Below are positions 43,176 to 54,392 of a DNA stretch of 64,000 nucleotides, in pieces (within the stretch, counting starts at the first letter, position 1; each line of letters begins with the position of its first letter). The notes beneath the pieces were generated by a model that saw only the letters and a list, made by a program, of their open reading frames with translations, was not told where the DNA came from and ran no database searches. The position numbers and the translations under genes are program-made. This DNA comes from Zygnema cylindricum (Eukaryota > Streptophyta > Zygnematophyceae > Zygnematales > Zygnemataceae): assembly GCA_037447655.1 (NCBI GenBank), contig JBBHKE010001784.1:126001-190000 (forward strand), read 5' to 3'.

Positions 43176-45387
43176 AGATCCTTTTTCAGTTTATAAATTT
43201 TGTCCATTGATTTACTTTAAAACAAGTAAATCATCAACATAAATTGCAATAAATATAATACCTTCCTCATCCTGGAAAACATAGATTGAGTGATTTGAGA
43301 TGATTCGGATATATCCTAGACCGGTAATACACTCATCAGGCTATTATTCCACTGTTGCAAGGGCTATTTCAAACCATAAAGAGATTTAATCAGCTAACAT
43401 ACCTTACTCTTCTCCCCTTCCTCCACAAATCCTTTGGGTTGTCGCATGAAAATCTCCTCTTCCAATTCTCTATGCAAAAAGGTTGTTTTGATGTCCATCT
43501 TGTGCACCTCTATGTCTTCCGTTGCTGTAAGACTGAGAAGTATGCAGATGGAGGGAAATCTGACGTCCGGGGCAAAGGCTTCTTCGTAGTCGATTCCCAC
43601 TTTATGTGTAAATCCTTTTGCCATTAATCGGGTTTTGTAACGCACAATAGTGTTATCTGGGTTCAGTTTTAATGTGAACACCCACTAACAACCGATTGAT
43701 TTTCGGTTAGGTGGACAATCCACCAGCTCCCTGTTGGTTTTGGAAACCTTTAATCCTCTCTATATCTCGTGTGTGAGAAAGAGGGTCTAGACTTAGCCGG
43801 TTTTTGTGTACAAACTGAGTAGACTTAGACAAGATGTGGTGTGGTATGTAACTCTAAAGGGAGATCATAGATTTGGTACACTCTATGTACAGGTGTTTGT
43901 CCGTGGGGAAGTCAAGCTTGGTTGAGTTGGTTGACAAAGTATATTTTTACTTGAGGGACCAGATTTACACGTGGAGGTTCATCTTTGGTGATGAATGAAT
44001 ATGCGGACGGGGAACAAAGTTCGCCGTTATTTTTGGAAGAGAAATATTGACCGAGCCGTCATTTCAGTGGACTAACTTTGACTGCATACTTTAGTAGTAG
44101 CTACGGTTAAGGATTGATGTAAATACTTGTACGGTAGATGGTGAGGTTTAGTTTGATTAATGTTTAGTGTACCGACACACCACGGTACTTGTGGTACGGT
44201 GTCGATCAGCTGTAGGCTCAATTTTTATATGTAGGACTTAGAATATTTTGGAGTTAGGATTTTAGGGAATCGAAAACTGTGAAGCAAATTTTGTGTCTTT
44301 TTGAATTGCAAGATCATTGTGATCTTTTGGCAAAACCCTATGAAATTTTGCATGTGGTTTTTTTGTTATAATTTTTATATTATGGCAAATTTGTAGACCT
44401 AGAGTGATTCTGGTTTGCTTGCTGCTTCATTGTGAAGTCGGTCCTTTTGTGGTTTCCGTGAGAGTTTCCTCTTTTGTAATCTGAATATTATGGCAACTGC
44501 TGGTGCTTCTTCTTCCTCTGGGTCAATGGCTGCCTCAAACCAACACTCCCAAATATCGGCTCCCATAACTGAGGCCATCTCCTCATTGATGGTGTTCTTT
44601 CACCGGTTCCTTTCTGGACAATTCATCGCCTCTCCATAAGTCTGACGTTCATCCGGATGAGATAGTTTTGTTACCTTGTTATTGACTTATTTTTCTTGCA
44701 ACCTTTTGCTACTTATCTTTCCTCCCTCAAAATCTGTGGCCGGAATAGATGGTTCTCGTGGGTTATTTCGAACAATCTGGGCTTCTCCCCTATCCCTTGA
44801 TTCCAAATCAATATCCACCACGTCTTCCTCTTTGGGTAGAGTTCTCACTAGAGTTTGCGCGTCTGAGTCCTTCTCAATCTGATTTGTAAATGTAAGGATG
44901 TCATTTTCTCTAAAACTTGGATAGTTAGGAAGCTCAAAGTCATCGGAATTTTATTGACTTTGTATACTTATAGGGATCCACAAACTTTCCTTCATCCATA
45001 ACTACAAGATGCTTTACAAAGATTATATCTTCCCTTTTTAGATCATAAACTCTGTATCCTTTTATATCCTCATCATATCCTGATAAAAACCTCGGTTTTC
45101 CTTTAGGATCTAGCTTCTAGTTAGACCGATCTCTATCTAGACTGAAAAATTGAATACTTGATTGCTAAAAACCTTTAAGTGAGATATGTTTGGTTTGAGG
45201 TCGGTCCATCTCTCATAAGGTGTTTGACCTTTTACAGTTGAAGTAAGAACACTATTTTTGAGGTAATTAGCATAGTTCATTGCTTCAGCCTAAAATCTTT
45301 TTCCTATCTTCTTATCCGACAACATACATCTAGCACTATCACTTAATGTCCAAATTAATCTTTCAGCTACCACATTATGGTCCAGGC
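43176..45387 (-). pseudogene. pol: Copia E5: integrase to RT remnant, split by a solo LTR
   Basis: From right to left: integrase end (AERLIWTLSDSARCMLSD; TPYERWTDLKPNISHLKV), a Glu-rich linker, then RT in two parts divided by the 43732-44545 insertion. RT reads LVDCPPNRK, TLKLNPDNTIVRYKTRLMAKG, MDIKTTFLHRELEEE, RQPKGF and QQWNNS, with an intact IAIYVDDLLVL motif near 43205-43240. Here the Trp after the PRQ-like motif is kept as TGG. RNase H, gag and both LTRs are missing. Stops and frameshifts are frequent. Confidence 0.88.
43732..44545 (+). mobile_element. Solo LTR of the E3 family, TSD CTCCC
   Basis: CTCCC lies at 43727-43731 and 44546-44550, splitting the E5 RT motif WE-LVDCPP. The element starts TGTTGGTTTTGGAAACC and ends CTCAAACCAACA; the outermost nine bases are an inverted repeat. 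Near its end an ATG (44490) opens MATAGASSSS, the E3-type gag start. At 814 bp it is about 200 bp shorter than the E3 LTRs. Confidence 0.92.
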
Positions 45388-45520
45388 TTCATATACAAAG
45401 GAAGTATTATGTGATCCAATGGGGGACACAAAATTCCAAGTTATGGGCCCACCCTCTAGGGTGGCCATTTTTTGATAGATATGATTAGTTTATAGGGAAA
45501 CGGTGAGGACGTGAGCATTA
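45388..45520 (+). mobile_element. Copia 5' scrap: LTR end, half-tRNA site, gag start
   Basis: The terminal ATGGGGGACACAAAATTCCA of an LTR is followed directly by AGTTATGGGCCCACC (14 of 15 bases complementary to the initiator-tRNA anticodon arm) and gag codons PPSRVAIF, then stops. Both sides are truncated. It shows that the LTR-embedded gag start and the half-tRNA site are shared by another family. Confidence 0.8.
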
Positions 45521-45565
45521 TGTGAAAAGCGATATTGCAATATTTTGGAATAGAGAGTGGACGAG

Positions 45566-46615
45566 TGAGGCGTACAACCGTTAGACCTTTATAGATCCTC
45601 AGAATGGGCAGCTCACACGAAGCCTCTAGGATAGCCTTGACCTCTTCGTGTTTCAGCAAGAATAAATCCCACCCTGATACACATCAACTCTGACCACCTT
45701 CATTCGTGAGAAGGCAAGACTCTTGTGAGTCTATAGCACAAAGAATCTTTGAATTTTCTACCCTGAGCAATAAATTATGGTGGGTCAAAGTTAACCTTTT
45801 ATACAAGAGCTCTTTCGGAGAGAGGGTCATATCTCCTCAATTTTTCTAATTCCTAAATATCTCTATAACTCTTTTTATTGACGTATGACTTTAATCAAAA
45901 TAATGTGTTGTACAGAAAGGTACATGTGCGGGTGTACTTTTTGTACGGACATTGTACAACATCTTGAAATCGTCGACACATGTCATATCGAGATTCATTC
46001 CTGTAATCCTCGGAGATGCCACTATCCAATGCGGTTGATCCACGTGTCACTCGATGTGGCGGTAACCGCAAAACGCCAAAATCATATTCCGCGATCTCGG
46101 CATCAGTTGTTGCCGTCTGATCAAAACCGGATTTCAATCTTAGCGGTAGTATACATTTGCGCGATATTTTTTTCAAGTTTGAAACAAATGCAAGAGACCT
46201 GTTTTGAGATGTTCGATACTCTGTACAATACAAACTTAAACTATGTCCTTCTACTTTGTTAGATGAGTTAATCTACATGATAACATATAAATACCTATCA
46301 AATCCTACATCGTACATCGCTATATGTAGACTAATTGGTTAAAGCTACCGGCTACCGGTAACTTTTTCAGATGGCGAGTCGCGGGATCAAACCCTAGACC
46401 TGGCAAGCTATATTTTAGTATATCTACAAAACTTTTGCGTGCCTCCTTCAGGATACCTTGGGCAGCCATGGCTCTAGCTCCCTCTCCAACTCACAATGAC
46501 TGCGACAAGTGTGGGAGCTAAGGAGAGGAGTTAGAGGCAAAATGCCTCTGCTCCGTTTCTGCATTTTATCTTTTACAAAACCTAGAAAATAGTAAAAGAA
46601 CCATTAATTTCTAGA
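45566..46615 (-). mobile_element. Solo LTR, copia type (boundaries approximate)
   Basis: On the minus strand it begins TCTAGAAATTAATGG (TG start mutated) with the CCATGGCT box and ACTTGTCGCAGTCATTG. A tRNA-like block reads on the plus strand at 46326-46408 (GACTAATTGGTTAAAGC ... GGGATCAAACCCT). GTAC motifs lie at 45910-45965, followed by the GGGTCAAAGTTAACC leader. It resembles 9201-10258. The right-hand terminus and target duplication are uncertain. Confidence 0.75.
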
Positions 46616-46952
46616 AGACGTCCATCCCGAAGAACTCCATCTGTGTTTGGCAATATCAGATTTTCTGTATTTTAATATGGTCTAACAAAGAAAACAAATG
46701 AACATAAATAGTGTGTCGGAGGGAGGAAAGGAGAAATAAAAGGAGCCCCTTACTCCCATTCCCCCTAAGATAGAGGCATCGGGTGTAAAGATTGAGGGGA
46801 ATGAAGCTCTCTCATGGGAGTATAATACCATGGCATCGAGACACTGCATCTTAAGACATCCCACTCAGGGTATGGCAACATCTCATCTTCACATAGTTGC
46901 GGCCGCCGATTTGTTAACACCTTTGGTATACATTTACAGGAGTATTAGTATT
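46616..46952. other. No recognisable feature
   Basis: A plus-strand frame from 46830 (MASRHCILRHPTQ) runs into the E3 LTR and is probably spurious. No terminal repeats are seen. Confidence 0.4.
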
Positions 46953-47968
46953 TGTTTATTTGAGGCAGCTGGTGCCTTTGAAAAAGATGAAGAAGCATCG
47001 GCAGTAGCCATATCAATCAAATGTGCAAAGAGGAAACTCTCAGGAAATCCCACAATTAACCAACTTCACAATGAAGCCCCTAGCAAATCACACACACCGT
47101 AGGTCTACAAATTTGCAACAATATGGAATATGATCCAAAGAAAACACATGCAGAATTTCACAAAATTCTACCAAAATATCATAATGATCTTACAATTAAA
47201 AAACACTCAGAAAACTGCATTGCAGTTTTTGAGACACAACTTAAATCCTAATTCCCAAAAATAATCTAAGACCTAAATATACAAGTGAACTTATAGCTAA
47301 TCACGCTGTACCACAATTATCGTGGTCAATCGGCACACTAATCTTCATCAAACAAAATTCCGTCGTCAGCCGTACAATAATATTTCCAACAATTTAAGAG
47401 CGGACAACCGTTAAAAAAAAATAGTGCACGGTCAAGGTTTTTCTGCTGAATGGCGCAGTCAATAGTTCTCTTCCAAAAATTGACGGCGGACTCTGTCCGC
47501 AGTCCGCATATTCTTTCATCACCGAAGAAGAACCTCCACGTGTAAATCCGGTCCCCAATGAAACTCTACTTCTTCGTCAAAAGCAACCAATCTTGACTTG
47601 TTTACGGACCAACACGTGTGCTTGAAGTGCACCGAGTCTGTGTACTCCCATTGGAGTTACATACTCACTAAATGATGTCTTCGTCAATTTATCTTCACAC
47701 AAATTGACTAATATTCAAAACACCTTTCTTGCGCAGATTGTTATAGTTGCTATCACTCAACTGTAAATGCTATGACTGCTATGACTGCTATGATATGTTA
47801 GTGCCGCTATGATGTTAGAGCAACGCAGCTGCGTTGTCGAATGAGCACAACATAGCAGCACAACAACAAGTATATAGTATTCAAGGTTTCCAGCTGCGAT
47901 GTTATACTAAGCGCAGCATGGCACTATAGCAACAGATATAGAGAGGACTCATGGTTTCCAAAACAACA
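46953..47968 (-). repeat. E3 3' LTR
   Basis: 1016 bp on the minus strand from TGTTGTTTTGGAAACC (47968) to AAATAAACA (46953). The first 200 bases hold a loose minisatellite of GCTATGACT units. Near the end an ATG opens MATADASSSS, the gag start carried by every LTR of this family. Confidence 0.92.
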
Positions 47969-47988
47969 AACCCCTAAACCTTTAGACT

Positions 47989-49250
47989 CTCTCAGCCACT
48001 GAGTCCACATTCCTCCCTACAAAAATTCAACTTAGGTGCAGGTAAAGGCTTAGTCATCATATCTGCTACCATCGTCTCATCTAGAAGATAACTGAGCTTT
48101 AAAATTCTGTTCATCACCTTCTCTCTTACAAAATGCAGCTTGTGCTTGCTATTGAAGTGATGACTTAGGTTGGATGCAATCGCAGTAGCTACATAGTTGT
48201 CGAGGTCCGGATTGCATAAAATGAAGTTTTTGAAGGACAAACTTCACCCATAGTAACTCCTTAATAGCTGAGCTCTGTGCCATATATTCAGCCTCCATTG
48301 TAGACTGAGCTGATACCTTTTGAAGCTTGCTGCTCCACCAACATGTTCTTCTACCAATCTTCAAAATGAATCCGGTTGTGGAACGGCGGCTTGTCATGTC
48401 TCCGTAGCTAGAATCGCTCCATGTCTGAATTTTGACTTCATCTCCACCGAGAGCAAGTCGAAGATTCCGTGTCCCTACTAGGTATCAAAGAACCCTCTTT
48501 GTTGCCTCCGAAACTGATTTCCTCCGATTCTGTAAACTCCGACTCAAAACACCTACTGGTGCCGCAATATCTGGTCTCGTGCAGTTCATGAAGTAGATGA
48601 GGCTCCCAACAATCTCTAGGTAAGGAATGGTGGCTATAGAATCTGCCTCCATTGAATCCTAGATGTCATCAAAGATGACTCCCCCATTGGTCTCCATGCC
48701 TTCACTTTTTTACTTAAATTCCATGGGAGTGGCACTTCCCTTTGCCTCTACCTTGCCAAGTTTTTCAAGCACATTTCTTATCACTTCCCGCTGCATTAGA
48801 TGGATTGTTCTCCGATTTCTATCCCTTTTTACTTGAATTCCAAGAATATACCTTGCCTCACCTAAATCATTTATCACAAATCTTGAATTTAAGGCTGCCT
48901 TTATTTTCTTAATCTCATTTACTTACTTGCTTGATAGTAGCAAATGATCTACATTTACAGCAATGTAAATTATCCCATCTTCCCCTTCCATAACATAAAC
49001 TAAGTGATATGAGTTAATCCTAACGAATCAAAGACTCGTTTGAAACTCATCTAGTTTCAGATTTTACAGACATGGAAGCAGAGCCTGCTTTATACCGTAC
49101 AATGATTTCAACAATTTACAGACAAGATTTTCTTTTCCATTCTCTTCATACATTTCAATCTACTTCATATAAATTACATCCCTCCAGATCTCCATGCAAG
49201 AAAGTTGTCATAACATCCATTTGATGTAACTCCATATCCTCAATGGCCGC
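47989..49250 (-). pseudogene. pol: E3 RT C-terminus and RNase H remnant
   Basis: RNase H pieces read TSRRSTTGFILKIGRRTCWWSS, QSTMEAEYMAQSSAIKELLWVK, FVREKVMNRILKL and DMMTKPLPAPKL. In the motif normally HWEAAKRVLRYL the Trp is TCG (Ser) and an Arg is TGA. Upstream, the PRQW position reads C-L-TAA-N-L-K-L-D-E-F, so the Trp there is a stop. Many frame changes follow. Confidence 0.88.
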
Positions 49251-49850
49251 TAAAGACAACAAAATTCCAACAATTTGAAATCGACAACCGGAGAGAAAGT
49301 CTCTTGATAGTCAATTCCCTCCATGTGACTATAACCTTTAGCAACAAGTCTAGCTTTATATCTTTCAATAGAGTTATTCGGATTTAACTTGAATTTAAAG
49401 ACCCACTTCCAACCGATGGCCTTTCGATCCGGCGGAAGCTCCACAAGTTCCCAAGTTTGAGCCTCTTTTATCGATCGCATTTCATCGTTGACTTCGGAGA
49501 TCCATTGATCCTTTCTGAAGCTGAAAAAGCTTCTTGTATTATTACTGGTTCCATCGTGGAGGTAGTCAATAGAGCAGCCTCGCATCTTCGCAGCATTGAA
49601 GCTTGGCAGCGTCGCAGCATCGCCGCTTCGCAACGTCGCAGCAGCCTCGCAGTTTCGCAGTTTTCACCTAGTTCTAGCGTGTTGACAGAAAATAGAGCAG
49701 CGTCGCTGTTTCGCAGCCTGCTGCTTTGCCTTCTTCCCCCCAGAAAATCTGAGGTTGGAATTGTTGGATCCGTAGGTTGCGGCAGAGGAGGAGGAGGTAG
49801 AAGAGGAGGAGGAGTATCCTCCACACGTGGACCAGTCAAATTGTCCAAAG
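49250..49850 (-). pseudogene. pol: E3 linker with minisatellite, and RT N-terminus
   Basis: After a Pro-rich stretch (PPPLLPPPPLPQP) the frame contains three units of the type MLRRCEAA, which come from a GCAGCGTCG-type DNA minisatellite. RT then begins with [57 protein letters not shown] and breaks near FSPVVDF. The repeat expansion sits exactly in the integrase-RT linker, where length changes are tolerated. Confidence 0.88.
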
Positions 49851-51202
49851 TTGACTAGGTGAAATGAGAGGAATACTTTCAAAAATAACATATTCTTTGA
49901 TTTTGGAATCTTTTTTAAAATCTGTCATACCAAAAACATCTACCGATCTACTATTTTCGTTAACGTGAATATTTTTAGAAGTTTGAGGAGTATTCCTATC
50001 CGTATTATATTCTTTATAGCCCACGGATTCATCATCATAACCCATAAAAATTCTGGGAATCGATTTCGGTCTAAGCTAAGAAATAGGGAGATTATCCAAA
50101 ATAAAACATTTACTCCCAAAAACACGGAAGTGACTAACATTCGGTTTTCTTCCGGTCCACACTTCATATGGTATTTTCCCTTTCACTGCTCTAGTCTTTA
50201 TTCTATTCCTAATATAAGACGCACACGAGAAAGCCTCACCCCAAAATTTGAAATATATTCCCTTATCTAGTAACATAGATTTTGCGCTTCCTGTTAGTGT
50301 TTGGTTGAGTCTTTCCGTTTCTCCATTCTGTTCTGGAGTATAAGGAACTGTAAATTGCCAAGAAATGGCAGTGTCTTTTAATTATTTTGAGAATGTATGA
50401 CAAACATATTCCCCTCTGTTGTCGAACCGAAGGGAAAGGATCGGTTTCCCCTGAAGTTTTCGGCCGATACCCGAAAATGTTTAAAGTGAGTGAGCACTTC
50501 ACTCTTTTTTTTCATTAAGTAAACCTTGCTATATCTTGTGAAGTCATCCGTAAAAGTGACCAAAAACCGGTTGCCACTGAGTGAAGGAACTTTTGATGGT
50601 CTCCACACATCCAAATGAATAATTTGCAGCAAATCTGTGGCCCGGTTATCTGCTTTCTGAGGTAATGGCAGCTTATGAAGTTTTCCCAAAGCACATCAAT
50701 CACATACATGGGAATTTGTTTGTCCTAATTTAACACCATCTATTATATTTTGCTTTACCATTTTATCAAGCCTTTCATGATGAACATGACTGAGCCACTT
50801 GTGCCACAAAACATTTTCCGGAAGGACACTGGAGTATGCAAAGTCAATTTTAATAGCCAAGTCCATCCAGTACAACAAGTTTGGGCCTCTAGTTCCTATC
50901 AAAGCTTTCCTTCCATCTTCGCTTACTACCTTTTTCCCATTCTTTTGTAAAATTTCAAAACCTTTCATTTCTGTTACCGAAGTGGAAAACATTTTTTTTG
51001 TAAACTTTGGGATATAGAGAACATCATGCAAGGTTCTCTTTACAATCTGACCATTGATGTCACATACTAAATCCACGCTTCCCTTTGTCCTAGCTTCCAC
51101 ACCGCTGTCATCCGCATAATAAATCTGACGAGTGGGAATTGGAGTAAGCGATTTGAAGTAAGCCCGGTTGCCGCACATGTGGGAGGAGAATTCGGAGTCC
51201 AT
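49851..51202 (-). pseudogene. pol: E3 protease and integrase remnant
   Basis: The protease motif is M-DSE-FSSHMCG; the usual Gly of DSG is Glu, so it is dead. The integrase zinc finger shows WHKWLSHVHHERL and then C-D-stop-C. The core has LQIIHLDVW, FTDDFTRYSKVYLM, FDNRGEYV and PEQNGETERLNQ in shifting frames, then FWGEAFSCASYIRNR and WTGRKPNVSHFRVFGSKCF. All three catalytic acidic positions can be located, but stops and frameshifts separate them. Confidence 0.88.
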
Positions 51203-52219
51203 AATCCATCCGTTCTCTCAAGGTCCCTCCATGAGATCTTTTGCAAGAGCAAATAACTCATCATCATCCGATTGCAGAAATCTGACCACATCTTCATTTT
51301 TTTCCGAACGTTCATCTTGTGACGTCTCATCAAATCCAAGGAACACCGCATTTTTAACCGGCAGTTTTGATGCCGAGAATTTTGGTGATGAATCCTCCTA
51401 TCGCACCCTCCACCCCGCACGATAAATTCCTGTTTCACACGCTTTTATAAATGCCGGACACGGCCGGAAAACATGACCTAGACCAAAGAAATAGACACAC
51501 CTATCATATTTCTTGTAATTCGGATTGTGGGTAAAGTTTCTATTTCCAAAAAATCCAACCGGCTTATATGTTTGTGCATTGTAAGTTACGAATGATTGAC
51601 CACCATTAAATCTTTCTGAGTTGCCTCTTCGTCTAAGATATAAGCCTGAGCTACAGCTATATTCCATTTACTCTTCTCTAACCTTCTTAGCTGCTCAACT
51701 GCTCCTCTAGATTGAGTAGGAAGCCCTCTCATTAGAATCATAGCTTGATGATAAGGAGGAAAAATCCCCCCGAAACATGCATTTTCCGACAATAGAAGTT
51801 TCAAAGCCATTACAATATGATTTCATGTCAACCCAAGTATAATTATAGTCCCAAGTTATTTCAGCAGTTACAACCTCGTTGTGCTCACTAGCTAAGACAG
51901 ATTCACTAAAAGCCTTCCATATTTCAGATGCCGTAGAGATATTGAAATATGTCGTGTTAAGATCTTTTGACAAAAGTAACTTCAAAACATGCAATGCATT
52001 TTCATTTTTCTTTCCAAACTCCGGATCCGTATCAGGAAAAATACCAGAAAACACATCATATAATTTCACTTGTTTCAAATAAGACTTAGTCAAATCCGCC
52101 CAATAAAGATACTTTTGCCCATTTAACACCACGATCCGTGAGGGAGGTCGTGTGACCTGTTGATTTGAGGCAGCTGGTGCCACTAAAGTAGATGAAGAAG
52201 CACCGCACCGGCAGTTGCC
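51203..52219 (-). pseudogene. gag: E3 gag remnant
   Basis: The start codon lies in the LTR (ATG 52219: MATAGA). A tandem GGTGC duplication just after it shifts the frame. The frame then gives VAPAASNQQVTRPPSRIVVL, NGQKYLYWADLTKSYL and FNISTASEIWKAFSESVLA, typical copia gag. Further pieces include MILMRGLPTQSR and a zinc knuckle C-V-Y-F-F-G-L-G-H-V-F-R-P-C in which the second Cys is Phe. The bases after the LTR (GGTCACACGACCTCC) stand where E1 has its primer site, but do not match initiator tRNA. Confidence 0.88.
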
Positions 52220-53185
52220 ATGATAATCAATTGTGCAAAGAGGAAACTCTCAAAAAATCGCACAAATAACCAACTTCACAATGAAGCCCCAAGCAAATCA
52301 CACACACCCTAGGTCTACAAATTTGCCACAATATAGAATATGTACCAAATAAACGTCATGTTGACTTTCACAAGGTTCTGCCAAAAGTTCACAATGATAT
52401 TACAATTTAAAAATACTCAGAAAACTGCTTCGCAGTTTTTTATACACAACTTGAATCCTAATTCCTAAAAATAATCTAAGACCTAAATATACAAGTGAAC
52501 TTATAGCTAATCATGCCGTACCACAATTATTGTGGCCAATCGGTACACTTATTTTCATCAAACAAAACTCCGCCGTCAGCCGTACAATTATATTTCTAAC
52601 GATTTAAGAGCGAACAACCGCTAAAATAAAATATTGCGCGTTCAAGGTTTGTCTGCTGAATGACGGTGCAGTCAATAGTTCTCTTCCAAAAATTGACAGA
52701 TGACTCTGTCCGCCGTCCGCGTATTCTTTCATCACCGAAGACGAACCTCCATGTGTAAATCTGGTCCCCAATGAAACTCTACTTTTTCGTCCAGAGCGAC
52801 CAATCTTGACTTCCTCACAGACCAACACGTGTGCCTGAAGTGCACCGAGTCTGTGTACTCCCTTTGAATTTATATACTCACTAAATCATGTCTTCGTCAA
52901 TTTATCTTCACACAAACTAACTAATATTCAAAACACCTTTCTTGCACAGACTGCTATAGTTGTTGTGACTTTGCTATGACTGCTATGATACTTCAGCGCA
53001 ACTATGATATTGGAGCATCGGAGCTGTGATATTGGAGCAACGCAGTTGTGATGTTAGATAAGGTCAGCATGGCATCTCAGCAACAAGTATAGAGAACTCA
53101 AGGTTTCTTGTTGCGATGTTAGACTTAGCGCAGCATGGCAGTATAGCAACAAATATAGAGAGGACTCAAGGTTTCCAAAACAACA
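52158..53185 (-). repeat. E3 5' LTR
   Basis: 1028 bp from 53185 to AATCAACA at 52158, about 12 bp longer than its partner. The CTATGA/GATATTGGAGCA minisatellite near 52970-53160 differs in length and order from that in the 3' LTR. TAGGTCTTAG near 52480 matches the TAGGACTTAG box of other LTRs. Confidence 0.92.
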
Positions 53186-53253
53186 CTATTCACAAGCAAC
53201 AACGTGCTTAATAGAAAACTAAGTGCATACTCTTACAAAGGAGGGAAGATTGT

Positions 53254-53367
53254 TGAAAAGAGGTAATTAATAGTTCACTTCCCTATTTTAGTTTTGTTTT
53301 AAAGAAAGAGAGTGAGGATCAAAGGCGCGCCATGGCTGCCGCCATATTTAGAAAGTGGCAGTTTTTG
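53254..53367 (+). repeat. E1-type LTR 5'-end fragment
   Basis: It matches the first 114 bases of the E1/E2 LTR (TGTTGAAAAGAGG to AAAGTGGCAGTTTTT), then jumps straight into a gag sequence of another family. This suggests a deletion or template switch. Confidence 0.92.
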
Positions 53368-54392
53368 CAGTTAAGCACAAAATTACCAAATGATTTTGAA
53401 AATGTGGTAAAACGAGTACAAGACCTCGACGACACCTTATGGATGTGAAACTCGTTGGTCAGAATGATCATCGTCCGAGAGAGCACTGTTGAGATCCGGA
53501 GAGGAGGAAAGAGTGTCCAGGCTCTAGCTCCCGGTAGAGATCAGTGGTGCAACGATCCTAAAATACCTTATGGGAAGTTTGGTGGAGGGGGAATAAGTCC
53601 GGAGGACCGATGACCCCAAAAGGACTTTGCCATTTTTGCAAGAAATGTAGTCACTAAGTAGCAAAGATCACCAAGCTAACGCAGTTGAGGCTCAAAGAGA
53701 GTCAGTCTGGTGGTATTTCTAGAGGGAAGAAAAATACACTTGTGACGAGACAAGTGAAAAGGGAGTCCGGAGAGGAGGAGACCTCACATGAGCAAAACGC
53801 AGAGCTCATTCTCAATGAGAAGTTGGAGGAGACGAAAATATCACGAAAGTAGAAGCGCGCAATCAGAGCTGACCGGAAAGCTCTGGAAGAAGATTAGATC
53901 ATAGACTTGAGTTCCTTAATGTATATAAAAATTGAGAAAGATCCCCACGGAAGAGATAGAGTACGGGGATGGGAGAGTAGTGACTACTACTATAGTGGGT
54001 TCTGAAAGTGCTAGTGGAAGGTTATACGTCTATAGTTACTTTCTGTAATATACTCTGCATACCTCTGTTGGGTAAGAATTTAATCTCTACTTCTGTTTTG
54101 GATGACAAATGTTTCGAGACCTATACCAGAAAAATGAGTCTTACCTGCTAAGTATGGTTATAAGATCTACTTTACAGTTGAAAATAGTCAGCAAGGGATG
54201 TTCAAGCTGAACATGAGTAATGAAAAGAATATATTTTATTTTGTTAGTGTGCTTGATATAATGATATGACACAAACATTTCAGACATCTGCAACTAGACA
54301 GATTGATAGAAATGAAAAGGTTCAAAGTAGAGGAGAGGATTCAGTTTGGAGATAATGAAATGATGAGTGATTGTGATGGATGTGCTCAAGGT

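Larger units (their letters stand above)
46953..53185 (-). mobile_element. Ty1/copia retrotransposon E3 (complete, defective)
   Basis: A 6.2-kb element with two LTRs (52158-53185 and 46953-47968), outer flanks CTATT (53186-53190) and GTATT (46948-46952; one mismatch), a polypurine-like GTTTAGGGGTT before the 3' LTR, and gag, protease, integrase, RT and RNase H in copia order. It is a different family from E1/E2, with TGTTG(T)TTTGGAAACC LTR starts. Frameshifts and stops disable every domain. Confidence 0.93.

Noticed and set aside
43732-44545. Interpretation as a TIR DNA transposon because of TGTTGGTTT inverted ends
   Set aside because: A 5-bp duplication, TG...CA ends and similarity to both E3 LTRs show it is a solo LTR; short inverted ends are normal for LTRs.
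46830-47102. Possible gene starting MASRHCILRHPTQ
   Set aside because: Half of the frame is antisense E3 LTR, and the remainder has no recognisable motif.
47760-47880. CRISPR-like short repeats (GCTATGACT)
   Set aside because: Units are irregular, spacers are absent and the array lies in a plant LTR. It is a minisatellite.
52604-52828. Open frame in the E3 5' LTR
   Set aside because: It is antisense to no known function, is not kept in the 3' LTR, and lies wholly within the LTR.
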